Assembly: GCA_944389715.1 (NCBI GenBank)
Contig: CALXNI010000097.1
Location: 1-20,471 of the forward strand
Source of the DNA: an uncultured Clostridia bacterium
GTDB taxonomy: Bacteria > Bacillota > Clostridia > TANB77 > CAG-508
Length of the DNA stretch: 20,471 bases
Direction: 5' to 3'
The translations under genes and the position numbers were made by a program. A model generated the notes under the pieces. That model was not told where the DNA came from and did not search any database. It saw nothing but the letters and a program-made list of their open reading frames with translations. Each line of letters begins with the position of its first letter. The first letter of the stretch is position 1. Of this stretch, positions 1 to 8,309 are shown one piece after another.

Positions 1-141
1 AGATACATCTCTTTTTTCATATTATGTAGCAAGGAATAAATAAAAGTTTTATTTTTAAAGCTCTAATAAATATAAAATTTTATGACAAAGATTAGAAAAA
101 ATTTTTAGAAAAAAATAAATTTAGAAGGATTTAGGAGCAAT

Positions 142-783
142 ATGTTAGAATTTATTCTAGAATTAATCTTCCCAACAACATGTGGTTTATGTGATAAAAT
201 TTGCAAAGAAGCTATATGTAATAAATGCAAATTAAAGTTAAAAAAATACGAAATCAATTTAATACTAAAAAATAAAAAAATGTACTTTAACAAAAGTATG
301 CACATATTTAAATATGATGGTATAATAAGACAAAAAATTATTGAATATAAATTTCAAGGTAAATCTTATTTGTATAAAACATTTGCAGAAATAATTTTAA
401 AAAATCAAAAAGTATGTGGCTTTTTTAAAAAATATGATATAATAATCCCAGTTCCAATACATAAAAAAAGAAAGATATATAGAGGATATAATCAAACAGA
501 ATTAATTGCAAAATTGCTTGCAAAACAATTAAATTTAAAATTAGAAACAAATATATTGTTTAAGCAAAAAAACATCATATCACAAACTGAATTAAATAAA
601 AATAGCAGAAAAGAAAATATAAAAAATGCATTTATTGTAAAAAATACACATAAAATAAAAAACAAAAAAATATTGATATTTGATGACATATATACAACTG
701 GAAGCACAGTAAATGAATGTAGCAAAATATTAAAAACAGCAGGTGCAAAACAAATAGGAGTATTAACAATTGCAAAAGATTAA
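142..783 (+). CDS. comF: ComF-family phosphoribosyltransferase-like protein
   Basis: 213 aa, close to the usual ComF length. The N-terminus carries a four-cysteine zinc-knuckle pattern (C14, C17, C26, C29). The C-terminal part is a type I phosphoribosyltransferase fold with the PRPP-binding loop ILIFDDIYTTGST at residues 177-189. A PVPIHKKRKIYRGYNQTE-type segment, typical of ComF, lies mid-protein. In known members ComF is needed for DNA uptake during transformation, probably acting on incoming single strands in the cytoplasm. The start at 142 follows an AGGAG at about 132-136. The KAP NTPase gene starts 11 nt after the stop, so the two are probably co-transcribed. Family assignment is firm; a competence role here is inferred, since no other com gene is in the window. 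Confidence 0.93.
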   Translation: MLEFILELIFPTTCGLCDKICKEAICNKCKLKLKKYEINLILKNKKMYFNKSMHIFKYDGIIRQKIIEYKFQGKSYLYKTFAEIILKNQKVCGFFKKYDIIIPVPIHKKRKIYRGYNQTELIAKLLAKQLNLKLETNILFKQKNIISQTELNKNSRKENIKNAFIVKNTHKIKNKKILIFDDIYTTGSTVNECSKILKTAGAKQIGVLTIAKD

Positions 784-794
784 AGGAGGAATAC

Positions 795-2735
795 ATGGAA
801 GATTTAGTAGAAAGCATATTAGATTATATAAGAGCAGATTATACAGATTATGCAATAATGATAAATGGAGAATGGGGAAGTGGAAAAACATATTTTTGGA
901 ACAATAAAATAAGAAATAAAATAGATTCACTTCAATTAAATGGAAAGCATTATACAACCATTTACATGTCATTATATGGAATATCAAACCTTGAAGATAT
1001 TAGTAAAAAAATATTTATAGAAACTACTCAACTTATGGATAAAAATATGAGAAAATACATGAATGCAACAGGTCAGCAGTCTATACCAGAATATGCAAAA
1101 ACAGGATTAGACATGGCAAATCTTTTTGGGGTTACTCAAAATGGTGATAAAGTGGATTATAGCAAATTCTTTTCAACAGACGATAAAGTTTTATGCTTTG
1201 ATGACTTAGAAAGAGCAAATGTTGATGTTATAGATATTTTAGGATATATTAACAATTTCGTAGAACATGACCATATAAAAACAATTATAATATGTAATGA
1301 AAAAGAACTTTCCACAAAATTGAAAAGCTCAAATCTAGAAATGAAAACATTTATTGCAACATATATATTAGATAAAGAAGGAGATTTATCTAAAACAGAT
1401 AAACCAATGGTTGAAAAAATACAAGATAAAATAGAATATGTTTTTGATAAAGCAAATGATTACGAAAGAATAAAAGAAAAATTAATAGGAGAAACATTTG
1501 AGTATCAACCAGAGTTCAATTATATAATAAATGGAATTTTAATGAGATATGAAAATAATCCAGATTTAATAAGGTTTTTAAGAGAAAACACAAATTATAT
1601 TATATCCACATTTAATAAAAGTGGAACAAGAAACTTAAGAATACTAAAACATGCACTAAATGATTTTAAAAAAGTGTACGAAATGGTTAACAAATATTAT
1701 CCAAACACAAACTATAGAATTTTGCAAACAATGCTAATCTTTACTATAGCAATATCTTTTGAAATTAAAGCAGGAAAAATAACAAAAGACAAATTTATAA
1801 ATATAGCAGATAACGAAGAATATAAATCTATATTAGTTTCCTCAAGAGTACTTATGGATAATAGGCAGTTCTATATTAAAGAATTTGATAATAATTATTA
1901 CTATAACTTTAAAGTAGAATATCGTTTCTTTAAATTTATAGAAATATATGTAAGAACAAGAATATTTGATATGAAAGTCTTCAAAAAAAATATGGAGGTA
2001 ATAATAAATACAATTGATACAGAAAAACTTCCTGGATACAAAAGATTACTTATAGAAGAATATTGGAAAATATCAGATGATCAATTTCCGGGTGTAATAG
2101 AAGAAGTTTTAGAAGATGTAAAAGCAGGAAAAGTAAAACTATTAGATACAGTAAAAATATTTATTTATTTTACTTATTTTATAAAAAAAGGTTTAATAGA
2201 TTATGACATAAAAACTATAAGAGGGATATTTTTTAATGGTATGAATGTAGCAGCATTAACCTCAGATTACTCAGAAAATGCAGAGCAAGAAATTGAACAA
2301 ATAATAATAGGAGAAAAAACACAAGAAATAAACGAAATATTAAATCATTTTTATATGATAAATGGGGCATTAAAAGATAAAATGTATTCACAAAAAGCAG
2401 ACGAAATATTTAAATGTATACCAATGAAAATGGAAATGTTTTACGAAAGATTTGATAAAGAATGTATGGATATACCAATATTTAAATATTATGATCCATA
2501 TCAAATGTTTCAAAGAATATCTTGCGCTAGCAACGAAGACATAGTTTCTATAAAGGAAAAATTATTAGATAGAGCAGAAAAACACACAAAAGAAATTGAG
2601 CCAGAAATGAAAAACATAAAACAATTAAAACAAGTTATTGATGATTATATTAGAGGAAAAGACATAGGAATAAAAATAGTAATGTTAAAAGAATTTTCAA
2701 GGGATTTAGGCACTATTTTAGAAAAATACAAATAA
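795..2735 (+). CDS. KAP-like P-loop NTPase of unknown function
   Basis: 646 aa. Walker A is GEWGSGKT at residues 25-32. A Walker B of the form VLCFDDLERA lies near residues 131-140, where the paired Asp followed by L-E/D-R is characteristic of KAP-family P-loop NTPases. The remaining ~500 residues are charged and helical-looking, with no obvious membrane segment; KAP proteins often have membrane helices inserted in the domain, and I do not see them here. The start is set by AAAGGAGGA at 783-791, five bases before the ATG. The gene follows comF closely and is followed only by palindromic repeats. Several KAP proteins occur in phage-exclusion or defence settings, but nothing in the sequence proves such a role here. 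It could also be a housekeeping AAA-type ATPase of this lineage. Confidence 0.8.
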   Translation: MEDLVESILDYIRADYTDYAIMINGEWGSGKTYFWNNKIRNKIDSLQLNGKHYTTIYMSLYGISNLEDISKKIFIETTQLMDKNMRKYMNATGQQSIPEYAKTGLDMANLFGVTQNGDKVDYSKFFSTDDKVLCFDDLERANVDVIDILGYINNFVEHDHIKTIIICNEKELSTKLKSSNLEMKTFIATYILDKEGDLSKTDKPMVEKIQDKIEYVFDKANDYERIKEKLIGETFEYQPEFNYIINGILMRYENNPDLIRFLRENTNYIISTFNKSGTRNLRILKHALNDFKKVYEMVNKYYPNTNYRILQTMLIFTIAISFEIKAGKITKDKFINIADNEEYKSILVSSRVLMDNRQFYIKEFDNNYYYNFKVEYRFFKFIEIYVRTRIFDMKVFKKNMEVIINTIDTEKLPGYKRLLIEEYWKISDDQFPGVIEEVLEDVKAGKVKLLDTVKIFIYFTYFIKKGLIDYDIKTIRGIFFNGMNVAALTSDYSENAEQEIEQIIIGEKTQEINEILNHFYMINGALKDKMYSQKADEIFKCIPMKMEMFYERFDKECMDIPIFKYYDPYQMFQRISCASNEDIVSIKEKLLDRAEKHTKEIEPEMKNIKQLKQVIDDYIRGKDIGIKIVMLKEFSRDLGTILEKYK

Positions 2736-2740
2736 ATTGG

Positions 2741-2895
2741 AATTTGTTGTTTAGAGATTAGAGGTTAGAATGTAGGGACGGCAATTTGCCGTCCGAAAAA
2801 TATACGAATTTAATTGCAAATGTTGTAGGGGTCGCCGCCCACGGCGACCCGCATATCAATATTTAAGGGTCGCCCAGGGGGTGCGACCCCTACAG
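2741..2895. repeat. Palindromic repeat cluster A (three hairpin units)
   Basis: GC-rich palindromes sit in an AT-rich background. Unit 1 is at 2771-2795 (GGACGGCAA/TTGCCGTCC arms). Unit 2 is at 2824-2851 (GGGTCGCCG/CGGCGACCC arms after TGTAGG). Unit 3 is at 2866-2895, inverted and ending CCCCTACA. The 5' flank (2741-2768) and much of the cluster recur at 20220-20471. No open frame of interest spans it. It separates the KAP gene from the next gene, and could terminate or stabilise the upstream transcript. Confidence 0.9.
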
Positions 2896-2961
2896 ATTTA
2901 AAATTAATTTAATCTCACAAACTACAATTTATATAACAAAATAATTGGAGGTAAATAAAAG

Positions 2962-3675
2962 ATGGAAGAACTAAAATTAGAATATTATTTTAAAAATATA
3001 GAAGAATTTGCATTTAAAGAAGTATTTAATAATTGCATATACCCATGGGAAGCATTAAATAATATAAATGAATATATAAAGAAATTTATGAAAAATGAAG
3101 ATATGAAAATAAATAAGGCATCTGAAATAGGAGAATTTTGTTCCATAAAGGGAAATTACTTTATAGATGAAGGAACAAAAATACAAGCAAACGTAACAAT
3201 ACAAGGACCAGTATTAATTGGTAAAAATGTAGAAATACAATCAGGAGCATTAATAAGACCAGGAACAATAATAGGTGATAATTGTTGCATTGGGCATAGC
3301 TCAGAAGTTAAACATGCAATTCTTCAAAACAAATCTAAAGTTGCAAGTTTAGCATTTGTAGGCGATAGTATACTCGGAAAATCTACAAGAATTGGAAGTG
3401 GAATAATAGTTGCAAATAGAAGATTTGACCAAAAAAATATTACTATAAAAATAGATGAAGAAAAAATAGACACAGGTTCTGATTTCTTTGGAAGCATTAT
3501 AGGAGATAGTACAAGACTTGGTGCAAATGTAGCAACACTTCCAGGAGCATTTATTGGCCCATATACATGGATAATGCCAGGTGTGCAAGTAAGAGGATTT
3601 ATCCCAGCACAAAAAAGAATATTTCCAAAAGTAGAATATATAATAACAGACAACCCAAAAATAGAATTAAAATAG
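2962..3675 (+). CDS. Hexapeptide-repeat (left-handed beta-helix) protein, GlmU C-domain-like
   Basis: 237 aa. From about residue 55 the protein is a run of [LIV]GxxxxI-type hexapeptide turns (VLIGKNVEIQSGALIRPGTI, then IGDNCCIGHSSEVKHAIL), the signature of left-handed parallel beta-helix acyl/nucleotidyl transferases. It resembles the C-terminal half of sugar-phosphate nucleotidyltransferases such as GlmU, but the N-terminal Rossmann nucleotidyltransferase domain is absent; instead there is a ~45-residue helical N-terminus. It may be an acetyltransferase or a non-catalytic partner. The start follows TTGGAGG at 2945-2951. It is flanked on both sides by palindromic repeats, so it is probably a single-gene unit. 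The exact substrate cannot be read from sequence. Confidence 0.85.
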   Translation: MEELKLEYYFKNIEEFAFKEVFNNCIYPWEALNNINEYIKKFMKNEDMKINKASEIGEFCSIKGNYFIDEGTKIQANVTIQGPVLIGKNVEIQSGALIRPGTIIGDNCCIGHSSEVKHAILQNKSKVASLAFVGDSILGKSTRIGSGIIVANRRFDQKNITIKIDEEKIDTGSDFFGSIIGDSTRLGANVATLPGAFIGPYTWIMPGVQVRGFIPAQKRIFPKVEYIITDNPKIELK

Positions 3676-3774
3676 AAAAATAGAATATAAAATATAATCA
3701 AACTATAATATTAATAAAAATGAAATATCATTTAAAATTAATGTTATAGTTTTTTAAATTAGCAAAAAAATGTA

Positions 3775-3827
3775 ATTTGCATAACAGGGAAAAAGGGGTC
3801 TGACCCCTTTTTCCCTGTTATGCAAAT
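3775..3827. repeat. 53-bp near-perfect palindrome (REP/hairpin element)
   Basis: Two 26-nt arms (3775-3800 and 3802-3827) are exact reverse complements separated by one T at 3801. The centre reads AAAAGGGGTCTGACCCCTTTT. GGGGTC/GACCCC-centred hairpins of this style resemble REP elements moved by Y1 (RAYT-type) transposases, but no transposase is present in the window, so mobility is inferred. Confidence 0.92.
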
Positions 3828-3853
3828 GGAATTGATAATTTGAATTGTGGATA

Positions 3854-4023
3854 TGTAGGGGCGGGGTTCCACACCCGCCCGCAAACGGCAAATTTATTGT
3901 AAATGTCGTAGGGGCGGGCCTTGTGTCCGCACGAAACAAAATAATTGCAAATGTCGTAGGGGGCGATTTTAATCGCCAGATGCACAAATTCAACACGGGT
4001 CGTCGAGGACGCCGACCCCTACA
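3854..4023. repeat. Palindromic repeat array B (four units)
   Basis: Units lie at 3854-3883 (GGGCGGG/CCCGCCC), 3907-3935 (imperfect), 3957-3981 (GGCGATT/AATCGCC) and 3996-4023 (inverted, ending CCCCTACA). The units share a TGTAGGGG- or CGTAGGGG-type edge and AT-rich linkers containing GCAAATGTCG, while the stem cores differ but stay self-complementary. Confidence 0.88.
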
Positions 4024-4107
4024 GGTTTTGCAATTAATTAACCCTACAAATTATAATTAATTAATAAACCACAAAAAAATCTCTCCTCAAAAAAATAAAT
4101 AAGATTA

Positions 4108-4136
4108 TTGACTTGTAAAAATATATAACTTATAAT
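4108..4136 (+). promoter_or_regulatory. Sigma-A-type promoter of the pilin-like gene
   Basis: TTGACT (4108-4113), a 17-nt spacer, then TATAAT (4131-4136). This is a near-consensus vegetative promoter about 60 nt upstream of the pilin start, followed by a strong GAAGGAGAGGAG ribosome site. No comparable promoter precedes the second pilin copy. Confidence 0.8.
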
Positions 4137-4193
4137 ATACATAAATAAAAATCATAAAGTAAAAAATACAAAAGAAGGAGAGGAGAAAAACAA

Positions 4194-5039
4194 ATGTTAA
4201 ACAAAGAAAAATTAAAAAATAAAATTACAAACAAAACTGTAGGGGCGCTATCGGTTAGGAATACCTGTGAGAATGACCCAATTGCGCCCACACAAAAAAA
4301 CAAAGGAATAACCCTAATAGCCCTAATAATAACAATAATAGTAATGTTAATATTAGTAGGAGTAACAATAAATGTAGCGTTAAATGGAGGGTTATTTACA
4401 TCAGCAAGAAAAGGAACATATCAAACCCAAGCAAGCATAATAAAAGAGCAATTAGAAGTAGAAAAAGCAACAATGGTTGCAAATAATAATGGAGATGAAC
4501 CAAGTGATTATGGAATAGGAACAATCGAGAATTTAGATATATCACAAGATTTAAAAGATAAATTTGGTAGCAAATTAACAATATCTGCAAAAGGAACATT
4601 ATATTATACAGATGTAGTAACAGATAATCAAGAGCAAAGTTGGTTAGAAGAAATAGGAATAGAAGGAGAACCAACACAATTAACTTCATATACATTTACA
4701 ATAGGTGAACTTTTAGCAAAGACAGAGCCTGTAGGGGGAGGATTTTTTATTCCTTTTAATGATTTTTGGCCAGAAAATGTATCAGAAGAACTAAAAAATA
4801 GTCATAAATTTAATGATAGACTTGGAGGAGAAATGTATCATAATGTTGCTTGCTCAGAAGATTCGTTTATAGACCTTGCTAATTATGAAAACGACCCAAG
4901 TGGTGTTCCTTTTTCATATGCTATGCTTTTAGTTGACGGAAATATTGCGTTTGTTGTTATGGATGAATCAGGCAATGCAATGGATTTGGATACTTATAGA
5001 GAATATTCTGATGTTTCATTTACAGTATCAATATCATAA
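4194..5039 (+). CDS. Type IV prepilin-like protein with repeat-derived leader
   Basis: 281 aa. A class III (prepilin peptidase) signal is visible: leader ending KNKG (cleavage after G38), then ITLIALIITIIVMLILVGV as the hydrophobic N-terminal helix. The +5 Glu of classical pilins is Ala here, a form I associate with many Clostridia pilin-like proteins. The mature protein has a charged helix and a globular C-terminal region ending VSFTVSIS. Residues 15-34 of the leader are encoded by a ~56-bp palindromic element (4240-4295), giving an unusually long 38-residue leader. Bases 4405-4705 are repeated almost exactly downstream. Likely a surface or pilus subunit, or minor pseudopilin; pilus assembly genes are not in the window. 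Confidence 0.82.
   Translation: MLNKEKLKNKITNKTVGALSVRNTCENDPIAPTQKNKGITLIALIITIIVMLILVGVTINVALNGGLFTSARKGTYQTQASIIKEQLEVEKATMVANNNGDEPSDYGIGTIENLDISQDLKDKFGSKLTISAKGTLYYTDVVTDNQEQSWLEEIGIEGEPTQLTSYTFTIGELLAKTEPVGGGFFIPFNDFWPENVSEELKNSHKFNDRLGGEMYHNVACSEDSFIDLANYENDPSGVPFSYAMLLVDGNIAFVVMDESGNAMDLDTYREYSDVSFTVSIS
4240..4295. repeat. Palindromic element translated within the prepilin leader
   Basis: Begins TGTAGGGGCGC and ends GCGCCCACA, which are near inverted complements and match the edges of the intergenic units. It lies in frame inside the pilin-like gene and encodes about residues 15-34, upstream of the cleavage glycine, so it would be removed on maturation. Confidence 0.75.
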
Positions 5040-5078
5040 GTTGAACGATGTAATGGCTATTTGTCCAAAAAGTTTATT

Positions 5079-5138
5079 TGAATAAGGGGACGGACCTTTT
5101 GTTCACTAAAATGAACAAAAAGTCCGTCCCCTTGTTCA
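5079..5138. repeat. 27-bp-arm hairpin at the pilin duplication junction
   Basis: Arms 5079-5105 and 5112-5138 are complementary apart from two positions (one can be a G-U pair), with a 6-nt loop. The core is AAGGGGACGGACC/AGTCCGTCCCCTT. It has the same GGGGAC/GTCCCC style as the 3775-3827 palindrome. The second pilin copy's homology starts at 5137, inside the last bases of this hairpin. Confidence 0.88.
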
Positions 5139-5771
5139 AGAAAAGGAACATATCAAACCCAGGCAAGCATAATAAAAGAGCAATTAGAAGTAGAAAAAGC
5201 AACAATAGTTGCAAATAATAATGGAGATGAACCAAGCGATTATGGAATAGGAACAATCGAGAATTTAGATATATCACAAGATTTAAAAGATAAATTTGGT
5301 AGCAAATTAACAATATCTGCAAAAGGAACATTATATTATACAGCTGTAGTAACAGATAATCAAGAGCAAAGTTGGTTAGAAGAAATAGGAATAGAAGGAG
5401 AACCAACACAATTAACTTCATATACATTTACAATAGGAGAGTTGTTAAGTAAAGAAGGAGTGTATGAAGAGGATTATATGTATTTTGTACCAGTTGCTAA
5501 TTTTTGGCCAGTGGACACACCAGAGGAGCTAAAAAACAGCTATGTTTTTATAAATAGCAATCAATATGAAGGATATTATAATGCAAGTTGTTCTGATGAT
5601 AGATTTGTAAATATAGTTGAGAGTGTTGTTAGCAATACACCTTTTCAATATGTTATAGGAATAGATTTAAATAATAATAATATTGCCTTTATGGCATATG
5701 ATGAAACTGGTTCTGATGCCTTAAATTATATTGAATATAGTGATGTTTCATTTACAATATCAATACAGTAA
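5137..5771 (+). pseudogene. Headless second pilin copy (possible silent cassette)
   Basis: The open frame runs from just after an in-frame TGA at 5112-5114 to the stop at 5771, but it has no promoter, no ribosome site and no ATG until 5442. Bases 5137-5437 match 4405-4705 of the upstream gene with only four differences by my alignment. After that the two sequences diverge abruptly, while the proteins remain homologous (both have an NFWP/DFWP motif, an EELKNS motif and a YSDVSFT[VI]SI end). The prepilin signal and hydrophobic helix are missing. It is either a decayed duplicate or a donor cassette for recombination. An ATG at 5442 could in principle start a 109-aa fragment, but no ribosome site supports it. 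Confidence 0.75.
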
Positions 5772-5798
5772 AATAATATGATTTAATAATAAAAATGT

Positions 5799-5852
5799 GC
5801 TTTTATTCTAAGGCAAATTATTTTGTATTAAATAAAAGCGTATTTTTTATTG
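5799..5852 (+). terminator. Probable terminator after pilin region
   Basis: GCTTTTATT (5799-5807) pairs with AATAAAAGC (5831-5839) across a 23-nt loop and is followed by GTATTTTTTATT. The stem is AT-rich and the loop long, so termination efficiency is uncertain. Confidence 0.5.
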
Positions 5853-6022
5853 TATAGGAAAAATCGACTATTATCTAGACCCAATATAAGATTTTTCCGT
5901 ATACAACAAGGTTAGGCTACCTTAGTAAGCCCGAGCGAATGCGAGTGGCACGTATTTCGCACTTTCTTCGAAGGCAAGCTTAGCGAAATGCCTTTCTTAT
6001 TTTATTAGTTTCTTTGGAGAGC

Positions 6023-6044
6023 GGGCGGACAGGGTCGTCCGCCC
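6023..6044. repeat. Isolated GC-rich palindrome unit
   Basis: GGGCGGAC, loop AGGGTC, then GTCCGCCC: the same stem type as the array units elsewhere in the window, here without the TGTAGG edge. Confidence 0.7.
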
Positions 6045-6122
6045 AATACTCTATATTTTTAAATTTTAGTCTGAACAATAACAAATTTTGGCCTGAATAT
6101 TAATTAAAATATCTACCTTTTA

Positions 6123-6151
6123 TTGACATGAAAACTTCCAACATATAAAAT
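6123..6151 (+). promoter_or_regulatory. Promoter of the envelope operon
   Basis: TTGACA (6123-6128), 17-nt spacer, TAAAAT (6146-6151), 20 nt before the first gene's ATG. The -35 is consensus. The four genes that follow are closely packed up to the terminator at 12238-12289, so this is probably the operon's main promoter. Confidence 0.72.
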
Positions 6152-6171
6152 AAAAAAGAAAGAGATAAAAT

Positions 6172-8292
6172 ATGAAAAAGATTAATAAAGAAGTAATAAA
6201 TATAATTTTAATAATAATAGCGTTTATATTCAATATTATAGTATTTGCACCTTTAGAAATATTTTATACTAATAAAGATGAATTATGGTTTGAAGTAAAT
6301 GATATGTTACCAATTATAATAGTATTGGCAATAATAATATTTATTATATTTGTTATTATATCTATTTTGCTAAAAAATAGAAAAAGAGAAATATTTATAA
6401 ATATAATATTTGTATTGACATTAGGCTTATATTTGCAAGGTAATTTTTTGAATTTTGGATATAATGTATTAGATGGCTCAGAGGTACAATGGGACAAAAT
6501 GATAGGAAAAGGTCTTATTAATACTGCTATTTGGATATTAATAATTTCATTACCATATATTTTTAAAACTTTAAAAAAAGAAAAACAGTTTAAAAAATTT
6601 AGACTAATTTGTTCAATATATATTATTTTAATTGAAATAATTACATTAACCACAGTTATAACTAGTATAGAAAAAAACGAAGATGATAATATTCAATTAG
6701 TTAATAAAGATATTTTTAATCTGTCAAAAGGCAGTAATATTGTAGTGTTTATGTCTGATACATTTGAAGCAACATATATGAACAGAATATTAGAAGAATA
6801 TCCAGAATACAAAGATAAATTGCAAGATTTTACGTATTTTGATAATTGTACTGGAGTAAGTTTTTATACTTATTCTTCTATGCCAACTTTATTAACAGGT
6901 GTAGAATGTAAAGTTGGAAACACGTTAGAAGAAAATGTTAATTATTGTTTTGATAATTCTATTTTATACAAAGAGTTAGATGCCAATAACTATAATATAA
7001 ATATATATACAGAAAAATCACTTAAATCAAATAATAAATATATAGATAATTTAGAAAATTATAAATCAACAACGACATTAAAAACCAAAACAAGTATATC
7101 AAATAAAATGTACAAATATACTTTTTACAGATATTTGCCTCATTTTTTAAAACCTAATTTTGTTATAAATAGTGATGAATTTTATAGTATAAAAAAAGAA
7201 GCAAATGAAATGCCATATACTAAAAAAACATATTTTTTAGATGATGTAGCATTTAATGAAGAATTAGTAAACAATGGAATTAGCACGAATCAAACTCAAA
7301 ATGTATTTAAGTTTTACCAAACTAGTGGGATACACAAACCATATAATACAACAGTAGATTTAGAATATAACTACTCAGAAGAATACAAAAATATTTCCGA
7401 AGAAGAAAGAAGTCTTATAGAAGGGATAGCTTCATTAAATTTATTATGTAATTATATAGATGAACTAAAAAATAAGAATATTTATGATAATACAACAATA
7501 ATTTTTTTAGCAGACCATGGAGATAATAATAGATTTTATACAACATTATTAGTAAAAAAGGCAAATGATAGCCATGAGTTTAACATATCGTCTGCGCCGG
7601 TATCCTTAGTAGAAGATTTAGTTCCAACAATACTAAATATAGCAACAGACAGCAAAGATTATGGTAAAGATTTTTTTGATTATAAGGAAACAGACATACG
7701 TACAAGACAAGTTTATGATTATACTTATGAAACTAATATTTTTAATGGCAATGAATATAAAGTGCTTTCAAAAATAATATTTCAAACAGAAGGACTAGCA
7801 AAAGATGAAGAATCTTTTTATATAGTAGATGAAATATATGAAAACGAAGACAAGGAATTAACAGAGAAATATAAATTTGGAGATAATATAACTGTAGAAG
7901 AAATAAATGATATAAATACTGTTAATCTAGTAGGTTTTACATTAGATAAAATAGATTTAGAAACTCCATTAGGTAGCAATATGAGCAAAAACGCTTATTT
8001 AACAATAAATGCGTCTAAAGCAGAAAATCCTGTAATAGCAGAATTTGTAATAGATAAAGTATATAATGAAGAACAAACAATTATTTTTAAAATAGATAAT
8101 GAAATTATATACATGTGTAAAGTAACAAATGATAATTCTAGTAAGAAAATATCATTTAAAATACCAAAAGAAATATGGAATAAACATGAAGAAATTACAA
8201 TTGAGATGGAGTTCCCAGATGCTAAATTTAACGAATATAACAAAACATTAATGACTGCTATAGATTTAGAAGAATTTACTTTCAATAATTAA
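6172..8292 (+). CDS. Membrane sulfatase/LTA-synthase-superfamily transferase
   Basis: 706 aa. Five hydrophobic segments occupy the first ~165 residues, the layout of LtaS and phosphoethanolamine-transferase-type enzymes. An alkaline-phosphatase/sulfatase-fold catalytic domain follows: NIVVFMSDTFEATYM near residue 187 (first metal Asp region), SSMPTLLTG near 240 (likely Thr/Ser nucleophile region), SGIHKPY near 385 and IIFLADHGD near 445 (metal-binding Asp-His). About 190 residues after the core form a beta-rich C-terminal extension. Such enzymes move phospho-alcohol groups (glycerol phosphate or phosphoethanolamine) onto lipids or glycans outside the membrane. First gene of a four-gene operon; the ribosome site is weak (AGAAAGAG). 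The donor and acceptor cannot be read from the sequence. Confidence 0.83.
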   Translation: MKKINKEVINIILIIIAFIFNIIVFAPLEIFYTNKDELWFEVNDMLPIIIVLAIIIFIIFVIISILLKNRKREIFINIIFVLTLGLYLQGNFLNFGYNVLDGSEVQWDKMIGKGLINTAIWILIISLPYIFKTLKKEKQFKKFRLICSIYIILIEIITLTTVITSIEKNEDDNIQLVNKDIFNLSKGSNIVVFMSDTFEATYMNRILEEYPEYKDKLQDFTYFDNCTGVSFYTYSSMPTLLTGVECKVGNTLEENVNYCFDNSILYKELDANNYNINIYTEKSLKSNNKYIDNLENYKSTTTLKTKTSISNKMYKYTFYRYLPHFLKPNFVINSDEFYSIKKEANEMPYTKKTYFLDDVAFNEELVNNGISTNQTQNVFKFYQTSGIHKPYNTTVDLEYNYSEEYKNISEEERSLIEGIASLNLLCNYIDELKNKNIYDNTTIIFLADHGDNNRFYTTLLVKKANDSHEFNISSAPVSLVEDLVPTILNIATDSKDYGKDFFDYKETDIRTRQVYDYTYETNIFNGNEYKVLSKIIFQTEGLAKDEESFYIVDEIYENEDKELTEKYKFGDNITVEEINDINTVNLVGFTLDKIDLETPLGSNMSKNAYLTINASKAENPVIAEFVIDKVYNEEQTIIFKIDNEIIYMCKVTNDNSSKKISFKIPKEIWNKHEEITIEMEFPDAKFNEYNKTLMTAIDLEEFTFNN

Positions 8293-8309
8293 AAAACGGA
8301 TGTGAAAAA

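Larger units (their letters stand above)
3676..4193. other. Non-coding interval with palindromes and a promoter
   Basis: This 518-nt gap holds a 53-bp palindrome (3775-3827), a four-unit palindrome array (3854-4023) and the pilin promoter (4108-4136). Short open frames across it (both strands) are made almost entirely of the repeat units and have no ribosome site, so I do not call genes. Confidence 0.85.
5772..6171. other. Non-coding interval with hairpins and promoter
   Basis: The 400 nt contain a terminator-like stem (5799-5839), a 9-bp stem GGAAAAATC/GATTTTTCC (5857-5898), a relatively GC-rich stretch (about 5910-6000) and a GGGCGGAC/GTCCGCCC hairpin (6023-6044), then a promoter. I see no gene here. 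Confidence 0.75.

Noticed and set aside
2741..4023. CRISPR-like repeat arrays
   Set aside because: Units are palindromes with variable cores and AT-rich conserved linkers, in mixed orientation; no constant direct repeat with unique spacers and no cas genes.
3845..4060. 71-aa open frame on the + strand
   Set aside because: Made of palindrome units in the array, no ribosome site, no protein-like composition.
4396..5427. Two similar Leu-rich open frames (4396-4695, 5074-5427) on the - strand
   Set aside because: Antisense shadows of the duplicated pilin segment; they look alike only because the DNA is duplicated.
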